From contig AP024096.1 of NCBI GenBank assembly GCA_015099395.1, positions 6,179,485-6,243,484 on the forward strand: a stretch of 64,000 nt of DNA, given 5' to 3'. This document shows positions 1 through 6,721 of this stretch, in pieces. This DNA comes from Ktedonobacteria bacterium brp13. GTDB lineage: Bacteria; Chloroflexota; Ktedonobacteria; Ktedonobacterales; Ktedonobacteraceae. How positions within the stretch are numbered: position 1 is the first letter of the stretch; each line of letters begins with the position of its first letter. Made by a program: the position numbers and the translations under genes. Below the pieces are notes generated by a model that worked only from the letters and a program-made list of their open reading frames with translations, ran no database searches and was not told the DNA's origin.

Positions 1-336
1 AGGTGGGTCAATGGGTGCTGGTGCGTGGAAACCCTGTTGCGGTTGCTGTCGAGAGGAGCGTTGATAAGGCTGCTGAGACACGTATGCATTGTACTCATCG
101 TAAGAGTCATATGCATTAGACGGCTCAGGGGCTTGATAAGACTGCTGTTGGTAGTAACCGTTGTTGTTGATCAATCCAGAAAAAGCTGCCGTGCTCTGTT
201 GCTGTCCAGAGCGCGACGGACTATCCTCTTCATCAACCGCTGGCACATAGTCTGGTGGCTGAGTCCAGGGGGCGTTTACTTCTGGAGTGCCTGTCTGTTC
301 TTGCCCGCTGCCTGGTTCCTTCCCGTCCGACGACAT
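1..336 (-). CDS. Hydrophilic low-complexity protein, N-terminal part only
   Basis: The reading frame starts at ATG 336 and runs off the left edge, so only the first 112 residues are visible. A purine-rich ribosome binding site (GAGAGGAAAGG) lies just upstream of the start. The visible part is hydrophilic and rich in Gln, Ser, Pro, Tyr and Asn, with no signal peptide or membrane segment, and looks intrinsically disordered. It lies on the same strand about 120 bp downstream of the PSP1 gene, so the two may be co-transcribed. No family is recognised. The fold, if any, must lie in the missing C-terminal part. Confidence 0.6.
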   Translation of the reverse strand, partial: MSSDGKEPGSGQEQTGTPEVNAPWTQPPDYVPAVDEEDSPSRSGQQQSTAAFSGLINNNGYYQQQSYQAPEPSNAYDSYDEYNAYVSQQPYQRSSRQQPQQGFHAPAPIDPP

Positions 337-458
337 GGAATACACACCTTTCCTCTCATCTCTGCAACCAAAGTGTCCTGAATGTCGGTTTCGTTACTGT
401 AGACGCACGTCCGAAAATAATGAATAGTCTATATCTTTAGTGTACACCGGAAAAAAGA

Positions 459-1427
459 TCAGGATTTTTTCTTGACGCCACAACTGCCACAGCCGCCGCC
501 AGTGCCGCATGAGCCACCACCACCGCTGCTACAACTGCCGCAACCGCCGCCAGTGCCGCATGAACCGCCACTACCGCAACCACCACTACCACACCCGCCT
601 TTACGTGGCTTCTCCATCTCGACAGGCGCATGGATCGTCGCACCGCTTTCAAGCATGACTTCAACCGAGTTTTGTGGGACATTGACAGAAACGACTTTGC
701 CACGACCACTGGGAGTATCAAAAAAGGTACCGATCTGGGGCATCTGTCTTTTGGCCTGGATATAGTTATCGTTTTCGTAGGATAGGCAGCACATTAAACG
801 TCCGCAGACGCCAGAAATTTTTGAGGGGTTAAGAGGGAGTCCCTGTTCTTTGGCCATCTTGATTGAGACGATACCAAAGTCGGTAATCCATGAGCTACAA
901 CACAGCGTCTTGCCGCACGGGCCAACGCCACCTTGCAACTTGGCCTGATCGCGCGCGCCTATCTGGCGCAGTTCGATACGCGTGCGAAAGGTAGCCGCGA
1001 GATCGCGGACCAGAGCACGAAAATCGACGCGCTCATCGGCGGTAAAGTAGAATGTCAGGCGACTGCCATCGAACGTATATTCAGCCTCAACAAGCTTCAT
1101 TGGTAGGCTGTGTTGTACAACACGCTCATGACAGCGGACCAGGGCATCTTTCTCTTTACTTTTGTATGAGAGCATCATACGCAATTCGTCTTCGGTGGCC
1201 AGGTGCAGAACGGGTTTGAGTGGATCAGTAAGATCGCCGGGGACTATCTTTTTATAGGCGATCACAATACGTCCAGCCTCGACTCCGCGTGCTGTTTCAA
1301 CAATGACATACTGTCCGTTGGTAAAGGTCTGCCCCTGGGGATCGAAATAATAGATTCGACCAGCAGGACGAAAGCGAATGCCAACTACAATGACGGTTTG
1401 TTCTGAACTTGTTGCCAGCGACATCAT
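459..1427 (-). CDS. PSP1 domain protein (RicT/YaaT-like) with Cys/Gly-rich tail
   Basis: This 322-residue protein is a PSP1-domain protein. In Bacillus the homologue RicT works with RicA and RicF in an Fe-S complex that affects RNA processing and developmental decisions; whether that applies here is inference. The signature cysteines are present as GPCGKTLCCSSW and, about 40 residues later, GVCGRLMCCLSYE. Residues from about 276 to the end form an unusual Gly/Ser/Cys tail with eight cysteines, in which the block SCGTGGGCGSC occurs twice, closing with a KKKS end. The ANTAR regulator gene lies 89 bp upstream on the same strand and may share the transcript. The start could be either of two adjacent ATG codons. 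Confidence 0.9.
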   Translation of the reverse strand: MMSLATSSEQTVIVVGIRFRPAGRIYYFDPQGQTFTNGQYVIVETARGVEAGRIVIAYKKIVPGDLTDPLKPVLHLATEDELRMMLSYKSKEKDALVRCHERVVQHSLPMKLVEAEYTFDGSRLTFYFTADERVDFRALVRDLAATFRTRIELRQIGARDQAKLQGGVGPCGKTLCCSSWITDFGIVSIKMAKEQGLPLNPSKISGVCGRLMCCLSYENDNYIQAKRQMPQIGTFFDTPSGRGKVVSVNVPQNSVEVMLESGATIHAPVEMEKPRKGGCGSGGCGSGGSCGTGGGCGSCSSGGGGSCGTGGGCGSCGVKKKS

Positions 1428-1516
1428 TACTCAATCTTTACTAGTAGTATCTTTGTATGCAAGCCATGAAGGAGTACAGGGATGCAGCTACACTGCTACA
1501 TCCACCCTGCTCCTCA

Positions 1517-2089
1517 TTACATCTCGTTGGTGAGAAGGATGGCTTCCGCAACTTCACGCATCGACTTGCGGTTGTTCATACTGGCCTTCTGGATCTTACG
1601 GAAGGCTTCCTGTTCGGAGAGGCCCTGCTTTTCCATCAGGAGACCTTTGGCGCGCTCAACAACCTTGCGGGTCTCAAGCTTCTCGGAAAGGGTGCGGTTC
1701 TCTTCTTCAATCGCGCGATACTCGCTATAACGAGCGAGTGTCACCTCGATAGCGGGTGTGACTTCGCTTTCCCTGAGTGGTTTGACGATATAGTTGACCA
1801 CGCCTGCTTCTTTAGCGCGTTCCACTAACTGTTGGTCTCCGAAGGCAGTGAGCAACAACACCGGTGCGATCTTCTCTTGTGTCAGCGTCTCGGCGGCGGC
1901 GATGCCGTCCATATCTGGCATACGAATGTCCATAATAATGAGATCAGGTCGGAGTTCCCGAGCCAGATTGACGGCACTCTGTCCGTCACCGGCCTCTCCA
2001 ATAACGAGGTAGCCCTGCTTGGTCAGCACATCTTTGAGATCCATGCGCTGAATGGCTTCGTCATCGGCAATAATAATTCGTGTTGGCAT
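1517..2089 (-). CDS. ANTAR-domain response regulator (AmiR/NasT type)
   Basis: This 190-residue protein has an N-terminal receiver domain (about 1-120) with the acidic pair in IIADDE and the phosphoacceptor Asp54 in LIIMDIRMP. A coiled linker and a C-terminal ANTAR domain (about 130-185, RKVVERAKGLLMEKQGLSE) follow. ANTAR proteins bind paired hairpins in nascent RNA and prevent termination, so this is likely an RNA-binding antiterminator controlled by phosphorylation. No partner histidine kinase is adjacent; an orphan kinase lies at 26.2-27.4 kb. GAGGAGA sits four bases before the ATG. The target is unknown. It lies next to the DAHP synthase gene, but that gene's leader looks like a ribosome-stalling attenuator, not an ANTAR two-hairpin site. 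Confidence 0.93.
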   Translation of the reverse strand: MPTRIIIADDEAIQRMDLKDVLTKQGYLVIGEAGDGQSAVNLARELRPDLIIMDIRMPDMDGIAAAETLTQEKIAPVLLLTAFGDQQLVERAKEAGVVNYIVKPLRESEVTPAIEVTLARYSEYRAIEEENRTLSEKLETRKVVERAKGLLMEKQGLSEQEAFRKIQKASMNNRKSMREVAEAILLTNEM

Positions 2090-2196
2090 AGTGTCTCCTC
2101 AAAGCCTTTGGTCTATTTCTACCGGTCGGATTAAATACTCTTCTACGTTACAAAGAGTATATCATAACAGTGGATAAAGCGTCGATAGCCGAGCAT

Positions 2197-2212
2197 ATTT
2201 CGTATACGAAAT
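2197..2212. promoter_or_regulatory. Perfect 16-bp palindrome, possible operator
   Basis: ATTTCGTATACGAAAT is a perfect palindrome in the gap between the 3' end of the DAHP synthase gene and the start of the ANTAR regulator gene, about 110 bp upstream of the latter. A TATACT -10-like hexamer for the ANTAR gene lies between the palindrome and the start. Operator function is inferred from position and symmetry only. Confidence 0.35.
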
Positions 2213-2218
2213 CACCTT

Positions 2219-2237
2219 TTTGTAACGCTCTTACAAA
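2219..2237 (-). terminator. Hairpin after DAHP synthase
   Basis: TTTGTAA and TTACAAA form a 7-bp stem around a 5-base loop directly after the aroF stop codon. On the minus strand only a short A-rich stretch follows, so termination is likely weak or factor dependent. Confidence 0.35.
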
Positions 2238-2240
2238 GAG

Positions 2241-3308
2241 CTATGCGACACTTTCGACCTCTTCTTTTAGCATGTTCGCAATTATCTGCGTTTCATACAC
2301 AATTTTTGTGAGTTGAGCAGGTGTAATCGACTGTTTGCCATCACAGAGGGCAGTATCGGGATCGAGATGGGTCTCGATAATCAGGCCGTCTGCTTCTGCG
2401 GCGATGGCTGCACGTGACATGGTCGGTACTAACTCACGGCGTCCGGTGGAATGACTGGGATCGACGATGATTGGCAGGTGCGTGAGTTGATGCAGCAGCG
2501 GGACGCAGGTAAGGTCCAATACGTTGCGGGTCATTGGGTCGTAGCTACGGATGCCGCGCTCGCAGAGAATGACGTTAGGATTTCCGGCGGCGATGATGTA
2601 TTCAGCCGCTAACAGCCACTCTTCGATCGTTGCTGAGAGGCCACGCTTGAGCAGGACCGGACGCTTGTAGCTGTTACGCCCGGCGGCCATCAGTAGCGGG
2701 AAGTTCTGCGCGTTCCGGGTGCCGATCTGGAGAACGTCGGCATAGTGAGCGACGGTCTCTACCATCCCGGGTTCCATGACCTCTGTAATGACGGGGAGTC
2801 CTGTCTCTTCACGTGCCTCTGCCAACATTTTTAGCCCTTCAATACCCAGTCCCTGGAACTGATAAGGGGAGGTGCGGGGTTTGAAGGCACCGCCACGGAG
2901 GACCTGTGCACCGGCCTTTTTGACTGCATGTGCAGTCGAGAGCAATTGCTCTTTACTCTCGACTGCGCAGGGACCAGACATAATGATTGGCATGGCGTTA
3001 ACACCACCGATGGTGACAGGGGTACAGGCATGACCATCACCAATGAGGACACTTGTATTGCTTTGCTGGAAGATGCGGCTGGCGAGTTGGTAAGGAGTTT
3101 TGAGACTGTGGATGGTGGCTACTGCGCTTTGCTGGGTGAGGAGGGTGTGGGCTTCTACATCTACAACGTTGGAGTCAAGGGCGATCACTTCGCCGGAGGA
3201 CATCAACGTTGTTGTTATCGGTCGTTGATTTCCAGTCAGGCGACAGATGTGCGCCATAAGTTGAGCGCGTTCTTCGCTATTGGCTTCGTCTCTAATGGTG
3301 ATAATCAT
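2241..3308 (-). CDS. aroF: 3-deoxy-7-phosphoheptulonate (DAHP) synthase
   Basis: The enzyme condenses phosphoenolpyruvate with erythrose 4-phosphate, the first step of the shikimate pathway to Phe, Tyr and Trp. The 355-residue protein has the type I-beta layout. Residues 1-70 form a ferredoxin-like regulatory domain, followed by a TIM barrel with the motifs MSGPCAVES, LRGGAFKPRTSPYQFQGLG, LQIGTRNAQNF, LKRG and DPSHSTG. The N-terminal domain is of the kind that mediates feedback inhibition in this subfamily. AAGGGG precedes the ATG. A short upstream ORF with a Tyr-Tyr-Tyr-Tyr-Trp-Phe run and a terminator (3486-3554 and 3403-3440) indicate control by transcription attenuation. No other aro or trp genes are adjacent. 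Confidence 0.95.
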   Translation of the reverse strand: MIITIRDEANSEERAQLMAHICRLTGNQRPITTTLMSSGEVIALDSNVVDVEAHTLLTQQSAVATIHSLKTPYQLASRIFQQSNTSVLIGDGHACTPVTIGGVNAMPIIMSGPCAVESKEQLLSTAHAVKKAGAQVLRGGAFKPRTSPYQFQGLGIEGLKMLAEAREETGLPVITEVMEPGMVETVAHYADVLQIGTRNAQNFPLLMAAGRNSYKRPVLLKRGLSATIEEWLLAAEYIIAAGNPNVILCERGIRSYDPMTRNVLDLTCVPLLHQLTHLPIIVDPSHSTGRRELVPTMSRAAIAAEADGLIIETHLDPDTALCDGKQSITPAQLTKIVYETQIIANMLKEEVESVA

Positions 3309-3402
3309 TTTGTAACCCCTTATCTTTATGTTCGCTGTATGAATACGTACACAACTGTTAGGAAGGTAAACTGTCCTATAACGTTAAAAATTGACTGTGT
3401 TC

Positions 3403-3440
3403 AGAAAAACAAAAAAGCAGAGGTTTTATCCTCTGCTTTT
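3403..3440 (-). terminator. Attenuator terminator in the DAHP synthase leader
   Basis: On the minus strand an 11-bp stem (AAAAGCAGAGG with CCTCTGCTTTT, 6-base loop) is followed by TTTTTTGTTTTT. This is a textbook intrinsic terminator, and it lies upstream of the aroF start rather than after a gene. It therefore ends transcripts that began at the leader before aroF is reached. The sequence just 5' of it (3440-3455) can instead pair over 16 positions with one mismatch to the end of the leader ORF (3480-3495). Confidence 0.85.
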
Positions 3441-3485
3441 CCAGCATGCTGGTGGTTAATTTTGCTCAGCCCAAAGGGCCCACCA

Positions 3486-3554
3486 TCATGCTGGAGGGCT
3501 AAACCAATAATAATAATAGCTTGATTGTATGTATGTGGTTTGTTGGCTGAGCAT
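3486..3554 (-). CDS. Aromatic-rich leader peptide of the DAHP synthase attenuator
   Basis: This 22-residue ORF starts at ATG 3554 and ends at TGA 3486-3488. It reads M-L-S-Q-Q-T-T-Y-I-Q-S-S, then four Tyr, one Trp, one Phe, then S-P-P-A. The run of six consecutive aromatic codons (3501-3518) directly upstream of an intrinsic terminator and of the first enzyme of aromatic synthesis is the hallmark of ribosome-mediated attenuation. Starvation for charged tRNA-Tyr, -Trp or -Phe would stall the ribosome there. GCTCAGCC at the ORF start can pair with GGCTGAGC at 3464-3471, and the stop-codon region with 3440-3455, giving competing structures. The ribosome binding site is weak. A TATAAT hexamer ends four bases before the ATG, so the message could be nearly leaderless. 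Confidence 0.8.
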   Translation of the reverse strand: MLSQQTTYIQSSYYYYWFSPPA

Positions 3555-3732
3555 TGCTATTATAATCTCTGCTTTCTTGTTTCTCTGCCGGGACCTCACA
3601 TTGAAGCCCACACGACAATCTATGCATTGATTATAAAGATCCTATGACTATTCTGTCAAGTGGTTATATATGATATATAGGTGCTTTATTCTATGTATGC
3701 TCTGCATGTAAGACTGGAAAATCGCATAAAAT

Positions 3733-3793
3733 AGACCGCTTTTATCTATGCTGGAGGTTAATATACAACCTTTTTTGTCGATAAAAGCGGTCT
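3733..3793. repeat. 14-bp inverted repeat downstream of membrane protein gene
   Basis: AGACCGCTTTTATC (3733-3746) and GATAAAAGCGGTCT (3780-3793) are perfect inverted copies around a 33-base loop that holds a smaller GGTT/AACC stem. It lies 40 bp after the stop of the 3833-4663 gene and could act as its terminator. No long T run follows. Confidence 0.45.
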
Positions 3794-3832
3794 TGCGTTT
3801 ATTGCGTGCCAGACTATTTTGCTCGCAGGACG

Positions 3833-4663
3833 TTATCTTTTCTTGCGCTGGCTCATACGATAGTTTTTATACAGGTCATCGCTCTCACCCTGTACCCCTG
3901 GGCGAACGGTGGGCGGGATCTGCCGGGGATTCTGCTGTGTTGATGTGAGTGTCGCATTAGCGTTTTTGTTCTGTTCTTGCAACTGCTTGTACTGCTTACC
4001 GCTCGGCAAAAAGTCGAGGGCTACCAGGGCATACAACAACAGGACCAGGGTTGCGATATTGAGTAAGAAGGAGGTCTGGACGGGCAAGTTCATGCCCGGG
4101 ACAACAAAGAGCTGGTGCTCAATATTTAAGCTGAGCGCGAGGGTACGCTCTTCTGGTAGCACAACCTGTGCAGCCAGGAGGTAGACGACCAATCCTACGA
4201 AGTGGCGAGGCTTGAACATCTTTGGTTTGGTGACTGCCTGTGCTTTGGTCACTGGTTTGACGGCTGGTTTTGCTTCTTTTGTCTTGCTGGCTTCTTCTGT
4301 GACCTTCGTGGAGGCTGCATTCTTGTGCGCACGGGCCATACGTGCCTCAACGACCTCTTCTTTACTTGGTGTGCTTTCTTGCTCGCTCCTGGCTACTGAA
4401 GAGAAGAAGCCGGGCAGGCGTGGCAGGCGTCTGGCTGGCTTTGCAGGCTCGTCTGTTATTGCGAGGGCGAGATGCTCGGTATTGTGGTCGAGGTCACCCG
4501 TCGTAGGGGTCTGCATCTCTGCCAGAGCGCCTGACGTGCTGATTTCGTTATCTGCGACGGCGGCGTTTTCAGTAGTAGCTGTATTGGAAACCAGAACCGG
4601 GCGGTTGCGTGGCACACGGGTCCGTCGTGGTCGTTTTGTTATCGTATTTATATCTTGGCTCAT
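3833..4663 (-). CDS. Hypothetical protein, disordered N-terminus and two membrane helices
   Basis: The family of this 276-residue protein is not recognised. Residues 1-150 are polar and rich in Ala, Thr, Lys, Glu and Pro, starting with a basic stretch (TKRPRRTRVPRNRP), and are probably disordered. Two hydrophobic segments follow at about 153-168 (HFVGLVVYLLAAQVVL) and 198-218 (LLNIATLVLLLYALVALDFL). The C-terminal tail is polar and Gln/Asn rich and ends in RKKR. The likely topology is both termini in the cytoplasm. AGGAGA precedes the ATG. It sits between the DAHP synthase leader and a GlcG-like gene with clear gaps on both sides, so it is probably a single-gene unit. Confidence 0.7.
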   Translation of the reverse strand: MSQDINTITKRPRRTRVPRNRPVLVSNTATTENAAVADNEISTSGALAEMQTPTTGDLDHNTEHLALAITDEPAKPARRLPRLPGFFSSVARSEQESTPSKEEVVEARMARAHKNAASTKVTEEASKTKEAKPAVKPVTKAQAVTKPKMFKPRHFVGLVVYLLAAQVVLPEERTLALSLNIEHQLFVVPGMNLPVQTSFLLNIATLVLLLYALVALDFLPSGKQYKQLQEQNKNANATLTSTQQNPRQIPPTVRPGVQGESDDLYKNYRMSQRKKR

Positions 4664-4685
4664 GCTGGTGTCTCCTGGACGATCC

Positions 4686-4704
4686 CCCTCAATAACTTTG
4701 AGGG
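4686..4704 (-). terminator. Small hairpin between GlcG-like and membrane protein genes
   Basis: CCCTCAA and TTGAGGG form a 7-bp stem with a 5-base loop in the gap between the stop of the 4814-5512 gene and the next start on the minus strand. There is no T run, so it may be a weak terminator or a 5'-UTR structure. Confidence 0.3.
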
Positions 4705-4813
4705 AATGAGAACAATAATGTAGTGCGTTACTATGCCATCACTATAGCCATCTCTATAGATTATACATTATAGCGATTTGGCTTTGGCTCTACATCTGGA
4801 ATAGAACACTGGC

Positions 4814-5512
4814 TTAGAGACGTATGTCAGGATCATTCTCACGCCCCGGGCGCTGCTCAGAGGTATAGTCCTGGGATGGTAGGCTGTACGGATTATACTG
4901 TGATGATTCTGTGCTGCGTACTCCTGGTCGTGGTGCTGTATCATCGTCTGGCTGCGCCCCTTTTGCCTGTGCGTAGAGCGCCTGTGTATAGGGTGCCTTG
5001 TCCTTGTCGGACGAGCTATATACTGTCGCCGCTGCTACTTGCTGAGGTTGATGCGCGAGAGTCGCTGTTTGTGGTGTGGACTGTCGTGGTGCTTCTGGTG
5101 TGATGCCCAGCGCTGCCAGTCCTGCCTGTGCGATATCGTCATCGCGGCCAGCTGCGTTGCCGCCACTGATGCCAACGCCACCGATCGTGACATTATTGAT
5201 GCGTACTGGCCAACCGCCGGCCGCCATAATGAACTTGCCATCGGTCATGGAAGCGAGGCTGGCTGCGAAACCAGGGATCTCGGCCCCCCATTGGGCGACT
5301 GAGTCGGTTGATTGATTAAACATCACCGCAGTACTCGCCTTGGCAATCGCCATATTGCCAGTTGCGAAACCATAGGGGACCATCATGCGCTCGAATAGGA
5401 CCAGGTGCCCACCTGCGTCAACTATTGCAATGCTCACAGGGCTGCGCAGTTCGCGCGCTCGCTGCTTGCATGCCTCCATAATTGTGTGCGCCGTCTCGCT
5501 CGATAAACTCAC
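4814..5512 (-). CDS. GlcG/HbpS-family (heme-degrading domain) protein
   Basis: Residues 1-135 match the GlcG/HbpS fold: AHTIMEACKQRARELRSPVS, IAIVDAGGHLVLFERM, a central KFIMAAGGWPVRI and the glycine-rich end GGVGISGGNAAGRDDDIAQAG. Members include heme-binding HbpS and GlcG of the glycolate locus; the substrate here cannot be told. About 95 residues of Pro/Gln/Ser/Asp-rich, probably disordered tail follow, longer than in typical members. I chose GTG 5512 because AGGAGAG lies nine bases upstream; a longer frame to 5557 lacks a ribosome binding site. TGTAC repeats lie directly upstream and may be an operator. Confidence 0.82.
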   Translation of the reverse strand: MSLSSETAHTIMEACKQRARELRSPVSIAIVDAGGHLVLFERMMVPYGFATGNMAIAKASTAVMFNQSTDSVAQWGAEIPGFAASLASMTDGKFIMAAGGWPVRINNVTIGGVGISGGNAAGRDDDIAQAGLAALGITPEAPRQSTPQTATLAHQPQQVAAATVYSSSDKDKAPYTQALYAQAKGAQPDDDTAPRPGVRSTESSQYNPYSLPSQDYTSEQRPGRENDPDIRL

Positions 5513-5534
5513 GCCCGAACTCTCCTTATTTAAG

Positions 5535-5570
5535 AGTGTACAAGTAAGAGTACACAAGTAAGTGTACAGA
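5535..5570. promoter_or_regulatory. Three spaced TGTAC repeats upstream of GlcG-like gene
   Basis: GTAC-centred half sites occur at 5537-5542 (TGTACA), 5550-5555 (GTACAC) and 5563-5568 (TGTACA), separated by AAGTAAG-type spacers so that successive centres lie 12 and 14 bases apart, close to a helical turn. They end 23 bp before the chosen GTG start. This looks like an array of regulator half sites. The rest of the gap up to 5840 holds no convincing gene or RNA. Confidence 0.4.
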
Positions 5571-5840
5571 TATAGAGAATGCGAAGAGTGCTAGATTCGC
5601 TCTCTTTTTTAGTGGAAGGTGAAAGTATGCTCAATCCTGCACAAATCTTCCTTCCATGTGTGCTGGAATGGTCGAAAAATAGTGTTGTGCATGTTGATAT
5701 ATTGTACCGCACATGTTATCTACACGCAATGCTGCATTTCCTGTTACCCCTGTCTGTTGCATTGCAGTTGTATGCCTTGTGCAAAGGGCTCATACAGAAA
5801 AATAGCCGCCTGTATATTTACGTATTGACCCCTCTTCAGG

Positions 5841-6671
5841 TTAGACAAGGGTGACGCGTGGCTTGCGCCATTCCAGTTTGCAGTACTTCTCTGCGACCAG
5901 TTCGTGCGCTGTCTTCCATTCGGCCGCGGTCAGCTCGCCAGGCGTGAACGCGGTCTGGAGGAAACTGCTAAAGCCTGCCCGAAAGGCATCTGCAACCGTA
6001 TCCCAGTCCGCGTTGGGGACAAAGGTATGGAGTGGCGTTGTCTTCTCATTGTAGTGCTCAAGCGCGGTCAGTCGTTCCTCTTCGCTGGGAAAGCGTAACA
6101 GATGGAAGAACTCGGAGGCCCGATCATCTAGCGGTAGCGAACCCTGTTGCAGTAACGACTCCTCGCGCCACACCTGGGCACTGCCAACCAGCTTAAAGCC
6201 GCCGCTTGTCAGGTCCGCCTGCGTGGAAGAGGCGAAGCAGGCAGCCGAAGGATGCTGTTTGACGCGTTCGTCGCTTATCTCTGCGCTGACCCCCAGTTGT
6301 GCGAGGGCGGCCAGTAATCCCTGTGATAGGTAGGCATAGGCGGCTACGACTCCAGAAGGAATACCGTAGCGCTTCCCGATCACGATACTATAGGTAAACT
6401 CGTCGCGGTGATAGACTGCGCGTCCCCCCGTCGGGCGACGTACGAGCGCGATACCGTTGCTCTTGCAACTCTCTACATCGATCTCACGCTCAATACTTTG
6501 GAAGCGACCCAGTGTAATCGAGGGCTGCTCCCAGTTGAAGACACGTAGCGTTGGCGGGACCTCGTCCTTGATATGATGGATGAGGATCGCCTCATCGATC
6601 GCCATATTGAGTGCAGTACTCTGTATGCCAGTATTAATAAAACGATAGGCTGCAACGTTTTGCATAGTCAT
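5841..6671 (-). CDS. Octanoyltransferase/lipoate-protein ligase family protein (LipM-like)
   Basis: This 276-residue protein has the biotin/lipoate ligase fold, with the substrate loop RRPTGGRAVYH at about 78-88. Cys145 in SAACFASSTQAD lies where LipM octanoyltransferases carry their acyl-thioester cysteine, and a lysine in GFKLVGSAQ follows. That favours octanoyl transfer from acyl carrier protein to GcvH or E2 domains over ATP-dependent lipoate ligation, but the two cannot be separated with certainty by sequence alone. The gene starts 50 bp after the tgt stop on the same strand, so the two are likely one transcript. No lipA is present in the window. Confidence 0.88.
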   Translation of the reverse strand: MTMQNVAAYRFINTGIQSTALNMAIDEAILIHHIKDEVPPTLRVFNWEQPSITLGRFQSIEREIDVESCKSNGIALVRRPTGGRAVYHRDEFTYSIVIGKRYGIPSGVVAAYAYLSQGLLAALAQLGVSAEISDERVKQHPSAACFASSTQADLTSGGFKLVGSAQVWREESLLQQGSLPLDDRASEFFHLLRFPSEEERLTALEHYNEKTTPLHTFVPNADWDTVADAFRAGFSSFLQTAFTPGELTAAEWKTAHELVAEKYCKLEWRKPRVTLV

Positions 6672-6721
6672 GTTCTTGTTCCTACTAAGCTCTAAAGGTC
6701 ACGGATACTGGACTGGATAGT

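Noticed and set aside
25..381. A 118-residue plus-strand frame at the left edge
   Set aside because: It is rich in Arg and Leu, antisense to the Gln/Ser-rich minus-strand frame that has a good ribosome binding site, and shows no domain.
472..765. Pro-rich plus-strand frame
   Set aside because: It is the antisense of the Cys/Gly-repeat tail of the PSP1 protein; the Pro/Gln pattern follows from that repeat.
2928..3524. 198-residue plus-strand frame across aroF and its leader
   Set aside because: It is antisense to the DAHP synthase and its attenuator, with no ribosome binding site or family.
3554..3600. Longer aromatic leader from an upstream in-frame GTG (3599-3597)
   Set aside because: The frame is open, but no ribosome binding site precedes that GTG and the extra residues add no aromatic codons; ATG 3554 is the simpler start.
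5579..5854. Plus-strand ORF of 91 residues in the gap before lipM
   Set aside because: It has ATG but no ribosome binding site, overlaps the 3' end of lipM and its composition is not coding-like.
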